Assembly (NCBI GenBank): GCA_029961005.1
Contig: JASBVW010000098.1
Location: 1-5,895 of the forward strand
DNA from: Bacillota bacterium
Lineage (GTDB): Bacteria > Bacillota > UBA5301 > JASBVW01
Length of the DNA stretch: 5,895 nucleotides
Direction of reading: 5' to 3'
Each line of letters starts with the position of its first letter. Position 1 is the stretch's first letter. The notes below the pieces were generated by a model. The model saw only the letters and a list, made by a program, of their open reading frames with translations, searched no databases and was not told where the DNA came from. A program made the position numbers and the translations under genes. Of this stretch, positions 1 through 5,895 are shown piece by piece.

Positions 1-28
1 ACGTTTATGGCACCTGATAAACCATGGA

Positions 29-49
29 GGGTGACATTTTCACTGTCCC
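29..49 (+). repeat. 21-bp direct repeat, copy 1
   Basis: This copy matches 66-86 exactly over 21 bases; the shared core reads GGTGACATTTTCACTGTCC, flanked by one more G and one more C. Each copy contains the short inverted repeat GTGA/TCAC and a weak outer pairing of GGG..ACA with TGTCCC, so it could bind a dimeric protein. It lies inside the putative insertion-sequence end and is most simply read as an internal transposase-binding repeat. Confidence 0.85.
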
Positions 50-65
50 CAAAAAATCATTTAGG

Positions 66-86
66 GGGTGACATTTTCACTGTCCC
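66..86 (+). repeat. 21-bp direct repeat, copy 2
   Basis: This is the second exact copy, starting 37 bp after the first, with a 16-bp AT-rich spacer (50-65) between them. It is followed by TTGACA (87-92), which makes TGTC-CCTT-GACA with the end of the repeat. On the minus strand that small inverted repeat forms the TGTCA tip of the presumed element. The copy nearest the tip probably serves as the terminal recognition site if this is an insertion sequence. Confidence 0.85.
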
Positions 87-98
87 TTGACACCCCTC

Positions 99-731
99 TC
101 AGCCTTTGGAGACCACGCGCCGCAGGATCTCCCAATACATGAGCAGGCGGGCCGCCAGCCCCAGGCAGAAACCGCGCTTCTCTTCCTTCATCACTTGGCT
201 CAAGCCCGGCAAGGGGACCAACTCCACCCGGAGGCGGGCCCACCGCGCATAGCGGGAGAAGGCCACCTCCGCCCCGTAACGCGCCCGCTCCAGGCCGGAG
301 ACTTGCAGGACGTCCTCCCTGCGCATGGCGCGTTGTCCGGAGAGGTGGGGAACCATCCGCTGGGCCAGATCCGTAGCCATCCGACCTTCGGCAAAGACCC
401 CCACCGCCATCTCGGCCCTCCCTTCCAGGAGCGGAGCAGCCAGAGCTCGGATGTGGACCGGCCTCAGCCCCACCAGGTCGGCGTCCAGGAAGACCACGAC
501 CGGCTCCCGCGCAACTTCAGCTCCGACCCGCATGGCGGCCCCTTTCCCCCGATTAGCGCCCAACCGCACCACTCGCGCCCCCAGCCCTTCCGCCACCTGT
601 GCCGTCCGGTCTTCCGACCCGTCGTCCACCACGATCAGCTCAGCCACCTCAGGGGTCCGCTGCACCGCCTCCAAGACCGAAGCGATGGTCTTCTCCTCGT
701 TATAGGCCGGTATCACTACCGCCACTGACAC
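99..731 (-). CDS. Small family 2 glycosyltransferase (GT-A fold), acceptor unknown
   Basis: The 210-residue protein has the N-terminal signature of a GT2 nucleotide-sugar transferase: VVIPAYNEE at residues 5-13, VVDDGSED at 34-41 and the metal/nucleotide-binding LDADL at 82-86. A later SGQRAMRRED stretch (131-140) followed by RYGAEVAFSR (151-160) resembles the acceptor-side region of soluble GT2 enzymes found beside proS in clostridia. No signal peptide or clear membrane helix is present, so it is probably cytoplasmic or peripheral. Family knowledge suggests transfer of a sugar from a nucleotide donor; the donor and acceptor cannot be told from sequence, though envelope glycans or a compatible solute are possible. 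The start is GTG at 731, placed 6 nt after GGGGAGGAG (738-746). The conserved motif begins at residue 5, so only the GTG at 725 is a realistic alternative. The gene overlaps the end of proS by 32 bases and ends 6 bp before the putative insertion sequence. It appears full length, although its last residues could have been altered by the insertion. Confidence 0.88.
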   Translation of the reverse strand: MSVAVVIPAYNEEKTIASVLEAVQRTPEVAELIVVDDGSEDRTAQVAEGLGARVVRLGANRGKGAAMRVGAEVAREPVVVFLDADLVGLRPVHIRALAAPLLEGRAEMAVGVFAEGRMATDLAQRMVPHLSGQRAMRREDVLQVSGLERARYGAEVAFSRYARWARLRVELVPLPGLSQVMKEEKRGFCLGLAARLLMYWEILRRVVSKG

Positions 732-2451
732 CAGGTTCTCCTCCCCAGGAGCGCAAAAGCTCCGCTATGCCCTCCGCAGCCTGCTGGCGGGGGAAGGTCC
801 TCACCTCGCCGGTAGCCCGGAATTTCACCTCTATCTCCCCCTGCGCCAGGGCCCGGGGCCCCACGGTTACCCGGAGTGGGAAACCTAATAAATCGGCGTC
901 CTTGAACTTGACCCCCGCCCGCTCGTCCCGGTCATCCCAGATGGTTTCTATGCCCATCTCCCAGAGCCGCCGGTACAGCTCTTCTGCTACTTTCGCTTGC
1001 TCCGCCTCTCGCTGGTTGACCGTGACTATGCACACAGCGAAAGGAGCAATGGAGAGGGGCCAGATGATCCCGTTCTCGTCGTGGTGCTGTTCGATGGCCG
1101 CCGCCATGGTCCGGCCAATGCCGATGCCGTAGCAGCCCATGACGATGGGGCGTTCAGTGCCGTCCTCCAGGGTGTAGGTGGCCCCCAGGGCCTCGCTGTA
1201 CTTGGTCCCTAGCTGGAAGATCTGCCCCACTTCAATCCCTCGGCTCTCTTGGAGCCGCCCCTGCCGGCACCGGGGACAGAGATCGCCCGCCTGCGCCAGG
1301 CGCAGATCCGCCTCCCAGTCGGGCTGGAAGTCCCTGCGGGGCACGACATGCACCAGGTGGGCATCCTCCGCATTGGCTCCCGTTACACCCCAGGCCAAGG
1401 CCAGGACAGCCCTGTCCGCCACCACGCGCACGCCCTTCAGCCCTACCGGCCCGGCAAAGCCCGGGGGGGCTCCGCTGATCCTCTGGACCGTCTCCTCCCC
1501 CGCCAGCTTGACCCAGCCCACCCGCAGGGTGCGAGCCAGTTTCAGCTCGTTCAATTGGTGGTCTCCGCGCACTAAAGCCGCCACCGGCCCCTGCTCCGTT
1601 TCGTAGAGTAAGGTCTTGATCAGGCGGGCGGGGGGAACCTGCAAAAAGGCAGCCACCTCCTCCACGGTCTTGCGCCCGGGGGTCTCCCGCCGCTCCGGCG
1701 GCCCGGGCGGCGGCCCTGCCTCGGGCTCAGGCGGCAGGCACTCTGCGGTTTCCACATTGGCAGCGTACGGACAGCGCTCGCAGAAGACCACCCCCGCCTC
1801 CCCCGCCGGGGCCAGGACCATAAATTCGTGGGTGGTCGTCCCTCCAATCTGGCCGGGATCGGCCTCCACAGCCCGGAAGGTCAGGCCGCACCGGGTGAAG
1901 ACCCGGGTGTAGGCCTCGTACATCTTGGCGTAGCTCTGCCGCAGCCCCTCCTCGTCCCGGTCGAAGGAGTACAGGTCCTTCATGATGAACTCCCGGCCGC
2001 GCATCAAGCCAAAGCGGGGCCGGATCTCATCCCGGTATTTATTCTGGATCTGGTACAAGAGCAGCGGCAACTGGCGGTAAGAGCGGACCTCATTCTTGAC
2101 CAGAGCCGTGATGATCTCCTCGTGGGTGGGCCCCAGGCAAAATTCCCGGCCGTGGCGGTCCTTGAGGCGAAACATCTCCTCCCCGTAAACCTCCCAGCGC
2201 CCCGTCTGACGCCACAGCTCGGCCGGCTGAATGATAGGAAGCAAAAGTTCCTGTGCTCCCTGGCGGTCCATCTCCTCGCGCACGATGGTTTCGATCTTGC
2301 GGATGACCCGCAGCCCCAGGGGGAGCAGGGTGTAAATGCCGGCCGCCTCCTTGCGAATCAGCCCGGCCCGCAACATGAGCTGATGGCTCGCCACCTCGGC
2401 CTCTGCCGGGGCTTCCCTCAAAGTGGGGATTAAAGCTTGAGACATCCGCAT
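700..2451 (-). CDS. proS: Proline--tRNA ligase (ProRS), bacterial type with editing domain
   Basis: This class II aminoacyl-tRNA synthetase joins proline to tRNA-Pro in the cytoplasm using ATP. From the ATG at 2451 it has 583 residues, about the length usual for long bacterial ProRS. The order is: N-terminal catalytic core with motif 1 around 44-61; motif 2 RPRFGLMRGREFIMKD at 144-159; an inserted INS/YbaK-like editing domain at about 225-405, including RLIKTLLYE with Lys279 and GANAEDAHLVHV; motif 3 MGCYGIGIGRTMAAAIE at 438-454; and a C-terminal anticodon-binding domain from about 470. The editing domain in this family hydrolyses Ala-tRNA-Pro. Two CxxC pairs (224/227 and 392/395) bracket the insert, and a proline-rich linker lies at 239-261. 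The ATG at 2451 shares its A with the ispG TGA and follows GAGGTGA by 7 nt. A GTG at 2454 (4-nt overlap) would add one residue, and an ATG at 2445 is also possible. The last ~13 residues form a Gly-rich tail overlapping the next gene. Confidence 0.97.
   Translation of the reverse strand: MRMSQALIPTLREAPAEAEVASHQLMLRAGLIRKEAAGIYTLLPLGLRVIRKIETIVREEMDRQGAQELLLPIIQPAELWRQTGRWEVYGEEMFRLKDRHGREFCLGPTHEEIITALVKNEVRSYRQLPLLLYQIQNKYRDEIRPRFGLMRGREFIMKDLYSFDRDEEGLRQSYAKMYEAYTRVFTRCGLTFRAVEADPGQIGGTTTHEFMVLAPAGEAGVVFCERCPYAANVETAECLPPEPEAGPPPGPPERRETPGRKTVEEVAAFLQVPPARLIKTLLYETEQGPVAALVRGDHQLNELKLARTLRVGWVKLAGEETVQRISGAPPGFAGPVGLKGVRVVADRAVLALAWGVTGANAEDAHLVHVVPRRDFQPDWEADLRLAQAGDLCPRCRQGRLQESRGIEVGQIFQLGTKYSEALGATYTLEDGTERPIVMGCYGIGIGRTMAAAIEQHHDENGIIWPLSIAPFAVCIVTVNQREAEQAKVAEELYRRLWEMGIETIWDDRDERAGVKFKDADLLGFPLRVTVGPRALAQGEIEVKFRATGEVRTFPRQQAAEGIAELLRSWGGEPGVSGGSDTGL
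738..746 (-). promoter_or_regulatory. Ribosome binding site of the glycosyltransferase, inside proS
   Basis: The minus strand reads GGGGAGGAG here, 6 nt before the GTG at 731. It lies inside the last codons of proS and supports initiation at 731 within the upstream gene. Confidence 0.7.
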
Positions 2452-3548
2452 CACTCACTCACCTCTCCTTGCCTCTCCTGAGCCTTCTTCTCCTGCCTCC
2501 ACAGTTCCAGTTCCTCCATGAGCGCCTCCACCAGAGCTTCTTGGGGCACCTTGCGCACCGGCTTGCCTCCGCGGAAGATCAGCCCTTCCTTCTTTCCCCC
2601 CGCCACTCCCAGATCGGCTTCCGCTGCTTCCCCCGGGCCGTTCACGGCGCACCCCATGACGGCAATGCGCACCGGTTCGGGGAACGAAGCCACGCGCCGG
2701 GAGACCTCCTCCGCCAGGGCCGTCAGGTCCACCTGGCAGCGGCCGCAGGTGGGGCAGGCGATCACCTCCGGACCCCGCCGGCGCAGGTGCAACGCGCCCA
2801 GAATGGCGTAAGCCGCCCGCACCTCCGCCACGGGATCACCCGTCAGGGAGACGCGCACCGTATCGCCCAACCCCTCCGCCAGCAGGATGCCCAGTCCCAC
2901 CGCTGAGCGAACCAGCCCCTCCGGGGGCAGACCCGCTTCGGTAATGCCCAGGTGCAGGGGGTAAGCAAATCGCTCCGCAAAGAGGCGGTATGCCTCCACG
3001 GTGCGAGGTACGTCCGAGGCCTTGAGCGAGACCACAATGTCGGAAAAGCCCAGCTCCTCCAAGAGCTCGATCTGCTCCGCCGCGCTGGCCACCATGGCTT
3101 CCGGGGTGGCCCCCCCGTGCGCTTCCTTTAAGCGCTTGGCCAGGGAGCCGGCATTCACCCCGATGCGGAGAGGAATTCCCGCTGCAGAGGCCGCCCGCAC
3201 CACCTCCCTCACCTTCTCCCGGCTCCCAATGTTGCCCGGGTTGATCCTGACCTTGGCCACCCCCTGCTCGATGGCCCGCAGCGCCAGCCGGTAATCGAAA
3301 TGAATATCCGCCACCACTGGAAGGGGAGAGAGGGCCACGATCCGGCCCAGGGCTTCTGCCGCCTCCTGGTCCGGCACCGCCACTCGCACCAGTTCGCACC
3401 CCGCCGCCGCCAGGCGGCGAATCTGCGCCACCGTAGCCCCCACGTCCCGCGTCTCGGTATTGGTCATGGACTGCACGCTGATAGGAGCCCCGCCGCCAAT
3501 GGTCACCGGGCCAACCTTAACCTGCTTCGTCTCCTCCCGGCGGAACAT
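2451..3548 (-). CDS. ispG: 4-hydroxy-3-methylbut-2-en-1-yl diphosphate synthase (IspG/GcpE)
   Basis: IspG reductively converts MEcPP to HMBPP, the penultimate step of the MEP isoprenoid pathway, using a [4Fe-4S] cluster. The 365-residue protein is the short bacterial two-domain form. An N-terminal TIM-barrel begins after the family signature ISVQSMTNTETRD (23-35) and contains VADIHFDYRLAL (79-90) and KVRINPGNIG (99-108). The C-terminal cluster domain has CPTCGRC at 265-271 and MGCAVNGPGEA at 298-308. By analogy with E. coli IspG, the ligands should be Cys265, Cys268, Cys300 and Glu307, all present; Cys271 is extra. The start is ATG at 3548, 8 nt after AGGAGG, which touches the rseP stop codon. 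The gene lies 12 bp after rseP and its TGA shares a base with the proS start. No truncation or frameshift is seen. The enzyme needs a reductant (flavodoxin or ferredoxin) that is not encoded here. Confidence 0.97.
   Translation of the reverse strand: MFRREETKQVKVGPVTIGGGAPISVQSMTNTETRDVGATVAQIRRLAAAGCELVRVAVPDQEAAEALGRIVALSPLPVVADIHFDYRLALRAIEQGVAKVRINPGNIGSREKVREVVRAASAAGIPLRIGVNAGSLAKRLKEAHGGATPEAMVASAAEQIELLEELGFSDIVVSLKASDVPRTVEAYRLFAERFAYPLHLGITEAGLPPEGLVRSAVGLGILLAEGLGDTVRVSLTGDPVAEVRAAYAILGALHLRRRGPEVIACPTCGRCQVDLTALAEEVSRRVASFPEPVRIAVMGCAVNGPGEAAEADLGVAGGKKEGLIFRGGKPVRKVPQEALVEALMEELELWRQEKKAQERQGEVSE
2459..2470 (-). promoter_or_regulatory. Ribosome binding site of proS, inside the end of ispG
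   Basis: The minus strand reads AAGGAGAGGTGA. Its GAGGTGA part is 7 nt before the ATG at 2451 but only 4 nt before the GTG at 2454, which favours the ATG. The site lies within the last codons of ispG, consistent with translational coupling. Confidence 0.7.
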
Positions 3549-3556
3549 CGCCCCTG

Positions 3557-3562
3557 CCTCCT
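3557..3562 (-). promoter_or_regulatory. Ribosome binding site of ispG
   Basis: A perfect AGGAGG on the minus strand lies 8 nt before the ATG at 3548 and overlaps the last two bases of the rseP TAG stop (3561-3563). Confidence 0.8.
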
Positions 3563-4613
3563 AAAAGAGATTCAGGCGCCTGAGGTCTTGAAACGTAATC
3601 GCCAGCAGAAACAGCATCAGAAGAGCAAAGCCGATGAAGTGGATAAAGCCCTCCTTCTCCGGATTAATGGGCCGCCCGCGCGCCGCTTCCAAACCCAAAA
3701 AGACCAACCTCCCCCCGTCCAAAGCCGGCAGGGGAAAGAGGTTCAGAATCCCTAACTGGATGCTGATGATGGCCGTGAGGTTCAAAAGACTATCCAAGCC
3801 GAAACGCGCTGCCTTGCCAGCCATGCGGGCGATGCCTATCGGCCCCGTCAGTGGGCCCTGAATTTGGCCGGTCAAGAGCTGAATCATTCCCCAGAAGAGG
3901 CTGCCGATCAGGTGCCCCGTGTGCGCCAGGGCGATCCAGAACGCCTCCAGCGGCTTGACCCGCACGGTGGAGGTCACCTGAGGGGCGATCCCGATGAACC
4001 CGGGCCCCCCGGGGCGCTCGGGGCGCGGCACCACCCTCACCTCCAGGCGCCGACCGGAGCGCAAGAGGGAGAGGACGATCTCCTCCCCCGGATGGGCGTT
4101 AATCTGCCGAGCCAACTCCTCCCATGTGTGGACGGCTTGCCCATTGACCGCCAGGACCCGGTCTCCCGGCAAAAGCCCGGCCTCCGCCGCCGGCCCTCCC
4201 GGCACGACTTCGCCGATCACCGTCTCCGGCGAGACCTGGGAAGTCAGGCCGAAGAGCAGAAAAAAGGTGGTAAAGAGCAGAACAGCCAAAAGAAAATTCA
4301 TGAGCGGCCCCGCCGCCACCACAGCCGTGCGCACGCCCACGGAGGCGGAATAGAAATCCGCCCCGCTTCCCGAAGGGCTGCGGCGGCCTTCGTAAGGATT
4401 TTCCCCCTTGAGGCGGCAAAAGCCGCCTAGGGGGAGGGCGCGCAGTGAATAAAGGGTCTCCCCCAGCCGAAAGCTCCAAAGGCGGGGGCCCATGCCCAGC
4501 GCAAACTCTTCCACTCCGATGCCAGCCAGCTTGGCCACTAAAAAGTGTCCTAATTCGTGGGCCACCACCAGAAGCCCCAGGACAAAGACAAAAGCTCCCA
4601 CGGTTAGCGCCAT
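3561..4613 (-). CDS. rseP: RIP site-2 metalloprotease RseP/RasP (M50 family)
   Basis: This is an intramembrane zinc protease that cuts substrates within the membrane. Relatives in Firmicutes (RasP/YluC) act in anti-sigma-factor release, FtsL turnover and removal of signal-peptide remnants; the substrates here are unknown. The 350-residue protein starts with a hydrophobic helix holding the zinc motif HELGH at 19-23. It continues with GFCRLKGENPYEG (64-76), a helix at about 95-122 containing AAGPLMNFLLA, one PDZ domain at about 131-197 (GLLPGDRVLAVNG at 146-158), a helix around 221-245, the second active-site motif NLFPLPALDGG at 291-301 supplying the third zinc ligand (Asp), and a final helix at about 324-341. 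A single PDZ domain is usual for Gram-positive RasP, whereas E. coli RseP has two. I chose the ATG at 4613, which follows AAGGATGG by 7 nt and overlaps dxr by 10 bases. An upstream ATG at 4649 would add 12 polar residues that are not family-like. The final residues end RRLNLF. Confidence 0.95.
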   Translation of the reverse strand: MALTVGAFVFVLGLLVVAHELGHFLVAKLAGIGVEEFALGMGPRLWSFRLGETLYSLRALPLGGFCRLKGENPYEGRRSPSGSGADFYSASVGVRTAVVAAGPLMNFLLAVLLFTTFFLLFGLTSQVSPETVIGEVVPGGPAAEAGLLPGDRVLAVNGQAVHTWEELARQINAHPGEEIVLSLLRSGRRLEVRVVPRPERPGGPGFIGIAPQVTSTVRVKPLEAFWIALAHTGHLIGSLFWGMIQLLTGQIQGPLTGPIGIARMAGKAARFGLDSLLNLTAIISIQLGILNLFPLPALDGGRLVFLGLEAARGRPINPEKEGFIHFIGFALLMLFLLAITFQDLRRLNLF

Positions 4614-5761
4614 CTCTCCACCATCCTTCTGGCTTCCCGGCGGGCCCATTCGTCCGCACCCAGGATGCCCTCCAGCTCCGGAGCAGCCTCCACCTCGTGC
4701 CGTTCCAGGCAGTGCTCCACCACCCGCGGGATGGCAAGAAAGGGGATGCGCTCCTCCAAAAAAGCGTGCACCGCCACTTCATTGGCAGCATTGAGTACCG
4801 CCGGAGCCGTTCCGCCCAGGCGCCCGGCCTGGTACGCCAGGCGCAGGCAGGGGAAGCGCTCTGCATCGGGAACCTCGAAGTGGAGGGCCCCTACCGCTGC
4901 CAGATCCAGCCGCGGCTGTACCCGGCCCTCCCAGCGCTCCGGATAGCTGAGGGCATACTGGATGGGCAGGCGCATATCCGGCCTCCCCAGTTGCGCCAGC
5001 ACCGAGCCGTCAATCATCTCCACCAGGGAATGGACGATGCTCTCCGGGTGGATCAGCACCTCAATGCGCTCAAAAGGCTGATCAAAGAGCCAGTGCGCTT
5101 CAATTACCTCCAGACCCTTGTTCATTAGGGTGGCAGAATCCACTGTAATCTTGGCCCCCATCTCCCACCGCGGGTGTCGGAGGGCCTCCTGCGGCCTGAC
5201 CCTGGCCATGGCCTCCGGAGGGGTGCGCAGGAAAGGTCCTCCCGAGGCAGTCAGGATCAGCTTGCGGACGTGCTCCCGCGGCTCGCCGCGGAGAGACTGC
5301 CAGATGGCGCTGTGCTCGCTGTCCACCGGGATGATTCCGGCTCCCGAGCGCTCCGCTTCCCTTTTGATCAACCCGCCGGCCATCACCAAACTCTCTTTGT
5401 TGGCCAGGGCCACTGAAATGCCGGCCCGGAGAGCCGCCAGCGTGGGGGCCAGTCCGGCTGCGCCCACCAAGGCGCTGACCACTTGGTCTGCCGGGCCCCG
5501 CGCCACCTCTTCCAACCCTTCTTCTCCCGCCAGCACCTGCACCTCCAGATCGGAGAGGCGAGTCCGGAGCTCCGCCGCGGCGGCTTTATCCTGCAGCGCC
5601 ACCCTGGAGGGGCGGAAGGTGCGGACTTGCTCCTCCAGCAGCCGGACGTTCCTCCGCGCAGCCAAAGCCACCACCTGCAACCGCTCCGGGTGGGCCGCCA
5701 CTACCTCCAGCGTCTGGCGGCCGATGGAGCCTGTAGAGCCCAGAACGGCGATCCTCTTCAC
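4604..5761 (-). CDS. dxr: 1-deoxy-D-xylulose 5-phosphate reductoisomerase (Dxr/IspC)
   Basis: Dxr converts DXP to 2-C-methyl-D-erythritol 4-phosphate with NADPH and a divalent metal; it is the first committed step of the MEP pathway and the target of fosmidomycin. The 385-residue length is typical. The N-terminal Rossmann fold has GSTGSIG at 8-14, followed by ALANKESLV at 118-126. The catalytic domain has PVDSEHSAIWQSL at 145-157, where Asp147 and Glu149 match the metal ligands; TASGGPF at 171-177; the flexible-loop region HPRWEMGAKITVDSATLMNK at 196-215; and KGLEVIEAHWLFD at 215-227, where Glu218 is the expected third ligand. A C-terminal helical region follows, including NAANEVAVHAFL. The start is GTG at 5761, overlapping the upstream gene stop as GTGA, 7 nt after GAGAGGTGA. 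It is followed by rseP with a 10-base overlap. All key residues are present and the frame is intact. Confidence 0.97.
   Translation of the reverse strand: MKRIAVLGSTGSIGRQTLEVVAAHPERLQVVALAARRNVRLLEEQVRTFRPSRVALQDKAAAAELRTRLSDLEVQVLAGEEGLEEVARGPADQVVSALVGAAGLAPTLAALRAGISVALANKESLVMAGGLIKREAERSGAGIIPVDSEHSAIWQSLRGEPREHVRKLILTASGGPFLRTPPEAMARVRPQEALRHPRWEMGAKITVDSATLMNKGLEVIEAHWLFDQPFERIEVLIHPESIVHSLVEMIDGSVLAQLGRPDMRLPIQYALSYPERWEGRVQPRLDLAAVGALHFEVPDAERFPCLRLAYQAGRLGGTAPAVLNAANEVAVHAFLEERIPFLAIPRVVEHCLERHEVEAAPELEGILGADEWARREARRMVERWR
4621..4628 (-). promoter_or_regulatory. Ribosome binding site deciding the rseP start
   Basis: The minus strand reads AAGGATGG, a near-consensus Shine-Dalgarno 7 nt before the ATG at 4613 and inside the end of dxr. 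It supports 4613 over the upstream ATG at 4649. Confidence 0.55.
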
Positions 5762-5895
5762 CGCTTGGTCACCTCTCTCGGCGCCGCCTCAGGCCAACCC
5801 AGAGAGAGCAACACTCCCTTGAGCACGATGGCCACCAGCGGGCCGATCAGCAGGCCGCTGACGTAAGCCGCGACATCGTGTCGGTCGCGCCGGCC
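5758..5895 (-). CDS. C-terminal end of an unidentified small membrane protein (5' part outside window)
   Basis: An open frame enters from the window edge and ends with TGA at 5760-5758, overlapping the dxr GTG by four bases (GTGA). The visible 45 residues start GRRDRHDVAAYVSG, continue through a hydrophobic stretch (about residues 9-34, GLLIGPLVAIVLKGVLLSLG) that could be one membrane helix, and end in a charged tail EVTKR. The overlap and the dxr ribosome binding site within it indicate a real gene of the same operon. In many Firmicutes the gene before dxr is cdsA, but the visible tail lacks the CdsA C-terminal signature (KD..GR..PGHGG..DR.DS). It is therefore probably another protein, or an unusually extended one. 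No start codon is visible in frame, and I do not recognise the family. Confidence 0.65.
   Translation of the reverse strand, partial: GRRDRHDVAAYVSGLLIGPLVAIVLKGVLLSLGWPEAAPREVTKR
5769..5777 (-). promoter_or_regulatory. Ribosome binding site of dxr
   Basis: The minus strand reads GAGAGGTGA, 7 nt before the GTG at 5761. It lies inside the last codons of the upstream gene and supports the GTG start. Confidence 0.75.

Larger units (their letters stand above)
1..92. mobile_element. Probable end of an insertion sequence (IS21-like), cut by the window edge
   Basis: This segment is AT-richer than the rest of the window and carries two identical 21-bp direct repeats (29-49 and 66-86). Read on the minus strand it begins TGTCAAGGGACAGTGAAAAT at position 92, so the putative outer end starts with TG. 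IS21-family elements usually have TG...CA termini and several internal repeats near each end that are thought to bind the transposase, and this layout fits that pattern. No transposase fragment can be recognised: the plus-strand frame starting at position 1 stays open to a TGA at 88-90, but it runs through the repeats and looks non-coding. The other end, target-site duplication and transposase genes lie outside the window. The family is inferred from architecture only; another element such as IS481-like, or a non-mobile repeat, remains possible. Confidence 0.5.

Noticed and set aside
51..98. Possible rho-independent terminator after the glycosyltransferase on the minus strand
   Set aside because: GGGGTG/CACCCC can pair across a loop of about 20 nt, but the run of T follows some 8 nt later. 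The stem is made by the direct repeat and flanking sequence, so it is not a convincing terminator.
1..98. CRISPR-like repeat-spacer unit
   Set aside because: There are only two repeats of 21 bp with a 16-bp spacer, the spacing is shorter than typical arrays, and no cas genes are nearby.
87..728. Long plus-strand open frame of 213 codons opposite the glycosyltransferase
   Set aside because: It is antisense to a gene with clear GT2 motifs, its translation is rich in Pro, His, Arg and Gln with no recognisable domain, and such frames are common opposite GC-rich genes.
1828..2433. Plus-strand open frame of 201 codons opposite proS
   Set aside because: It is antisense to the motif 2 and N-terminal region of ProRS, and the translation shows no domain or plausible start context.
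4614..4649. Upstream ATG at 4649 as the rseP start
   Set aside because: It would add 12 polar residues before the first membrane helix and lengthen the overlap with dxr. The ATG at 4613 has a ribosome binding site and a family-like N-terminus.
4445..5822. Two overlapping plus-strand open frames (4445-5128 and 5118-5822) opposite dxr
   Set aside because: They are composition artefacts of GC-rich antisense DNA: low-complexity Ser/Arg/Pro-rich translations without motifs, opposite an intact dxr.

Overview
The window looks like chromosomal DNA from a GC-rich Gram-positive bacterium of the Firmicutes. A thermophilic or syntrophic clostridium of the Peptococcaceae/Moorella/Ammonifex type is the best guess. 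That inference rests on the gene order, on protein motif wording (especially in ProRS and IspG), and on the strong AGGAGG/GAGGTGA-type ribosome binding sites. I did not identify a species.

All genes are on the minus strand and form one tightly packed, apparently co-transcribed run, read from position 5895 down to 99. In order they are: the last 45 codons of an unidentified membrane protein (5758-5895, cut by the window edge); dxr/ispC (4604-5761); the site-2 protease rseP/rasP (3561-4613); ispG/gcpE (2451-3548); proS (700-2451); and a small family 2 glycosyltransferase (99-731). Neighbours overlap by 4, 10, 1 and 32 bases, with one 12-base gap before ispG, so translational coupling is likely throughout. 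No promoter or convincing terminator is visible; the promoter should lie upstream, beyond 5895.

The genes form the familiar Firmicutes envelope and isoprenoid cluster (compare frr-uppS-cdsA-dxr-rasP-proS-polC in Bacillus subtilis), with ispG placed between rseP and proS. Dxr makes MEP, the committed step of isoprenoid synthesis, and IspG carries out the penultimate iron-sulfur step. Together they supply precursors for undecaprenyl phosphate and quinones. RseP cleaves membrane-embedded substrates. ProRS charges tRNA-Pro. The glycosyltransferase has an unknown acceptor and sits where polC would be in Bacillus.

Positions 1-92 differ from the rest. They are AT-richer and carry two identical 21-bp direct repeats 37 bp apart. 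Read on the minus strand, the segment starts with TGTCA at position 92. This resembles the end of an insertion sequence (IS21-like architecture) lying 6 bp beyond the glycosyltransferase stop codon. The element continues outside the window. Apart from this boundary, I see an ordinary, intact housekeeping operon and no evidence of a new biological system.
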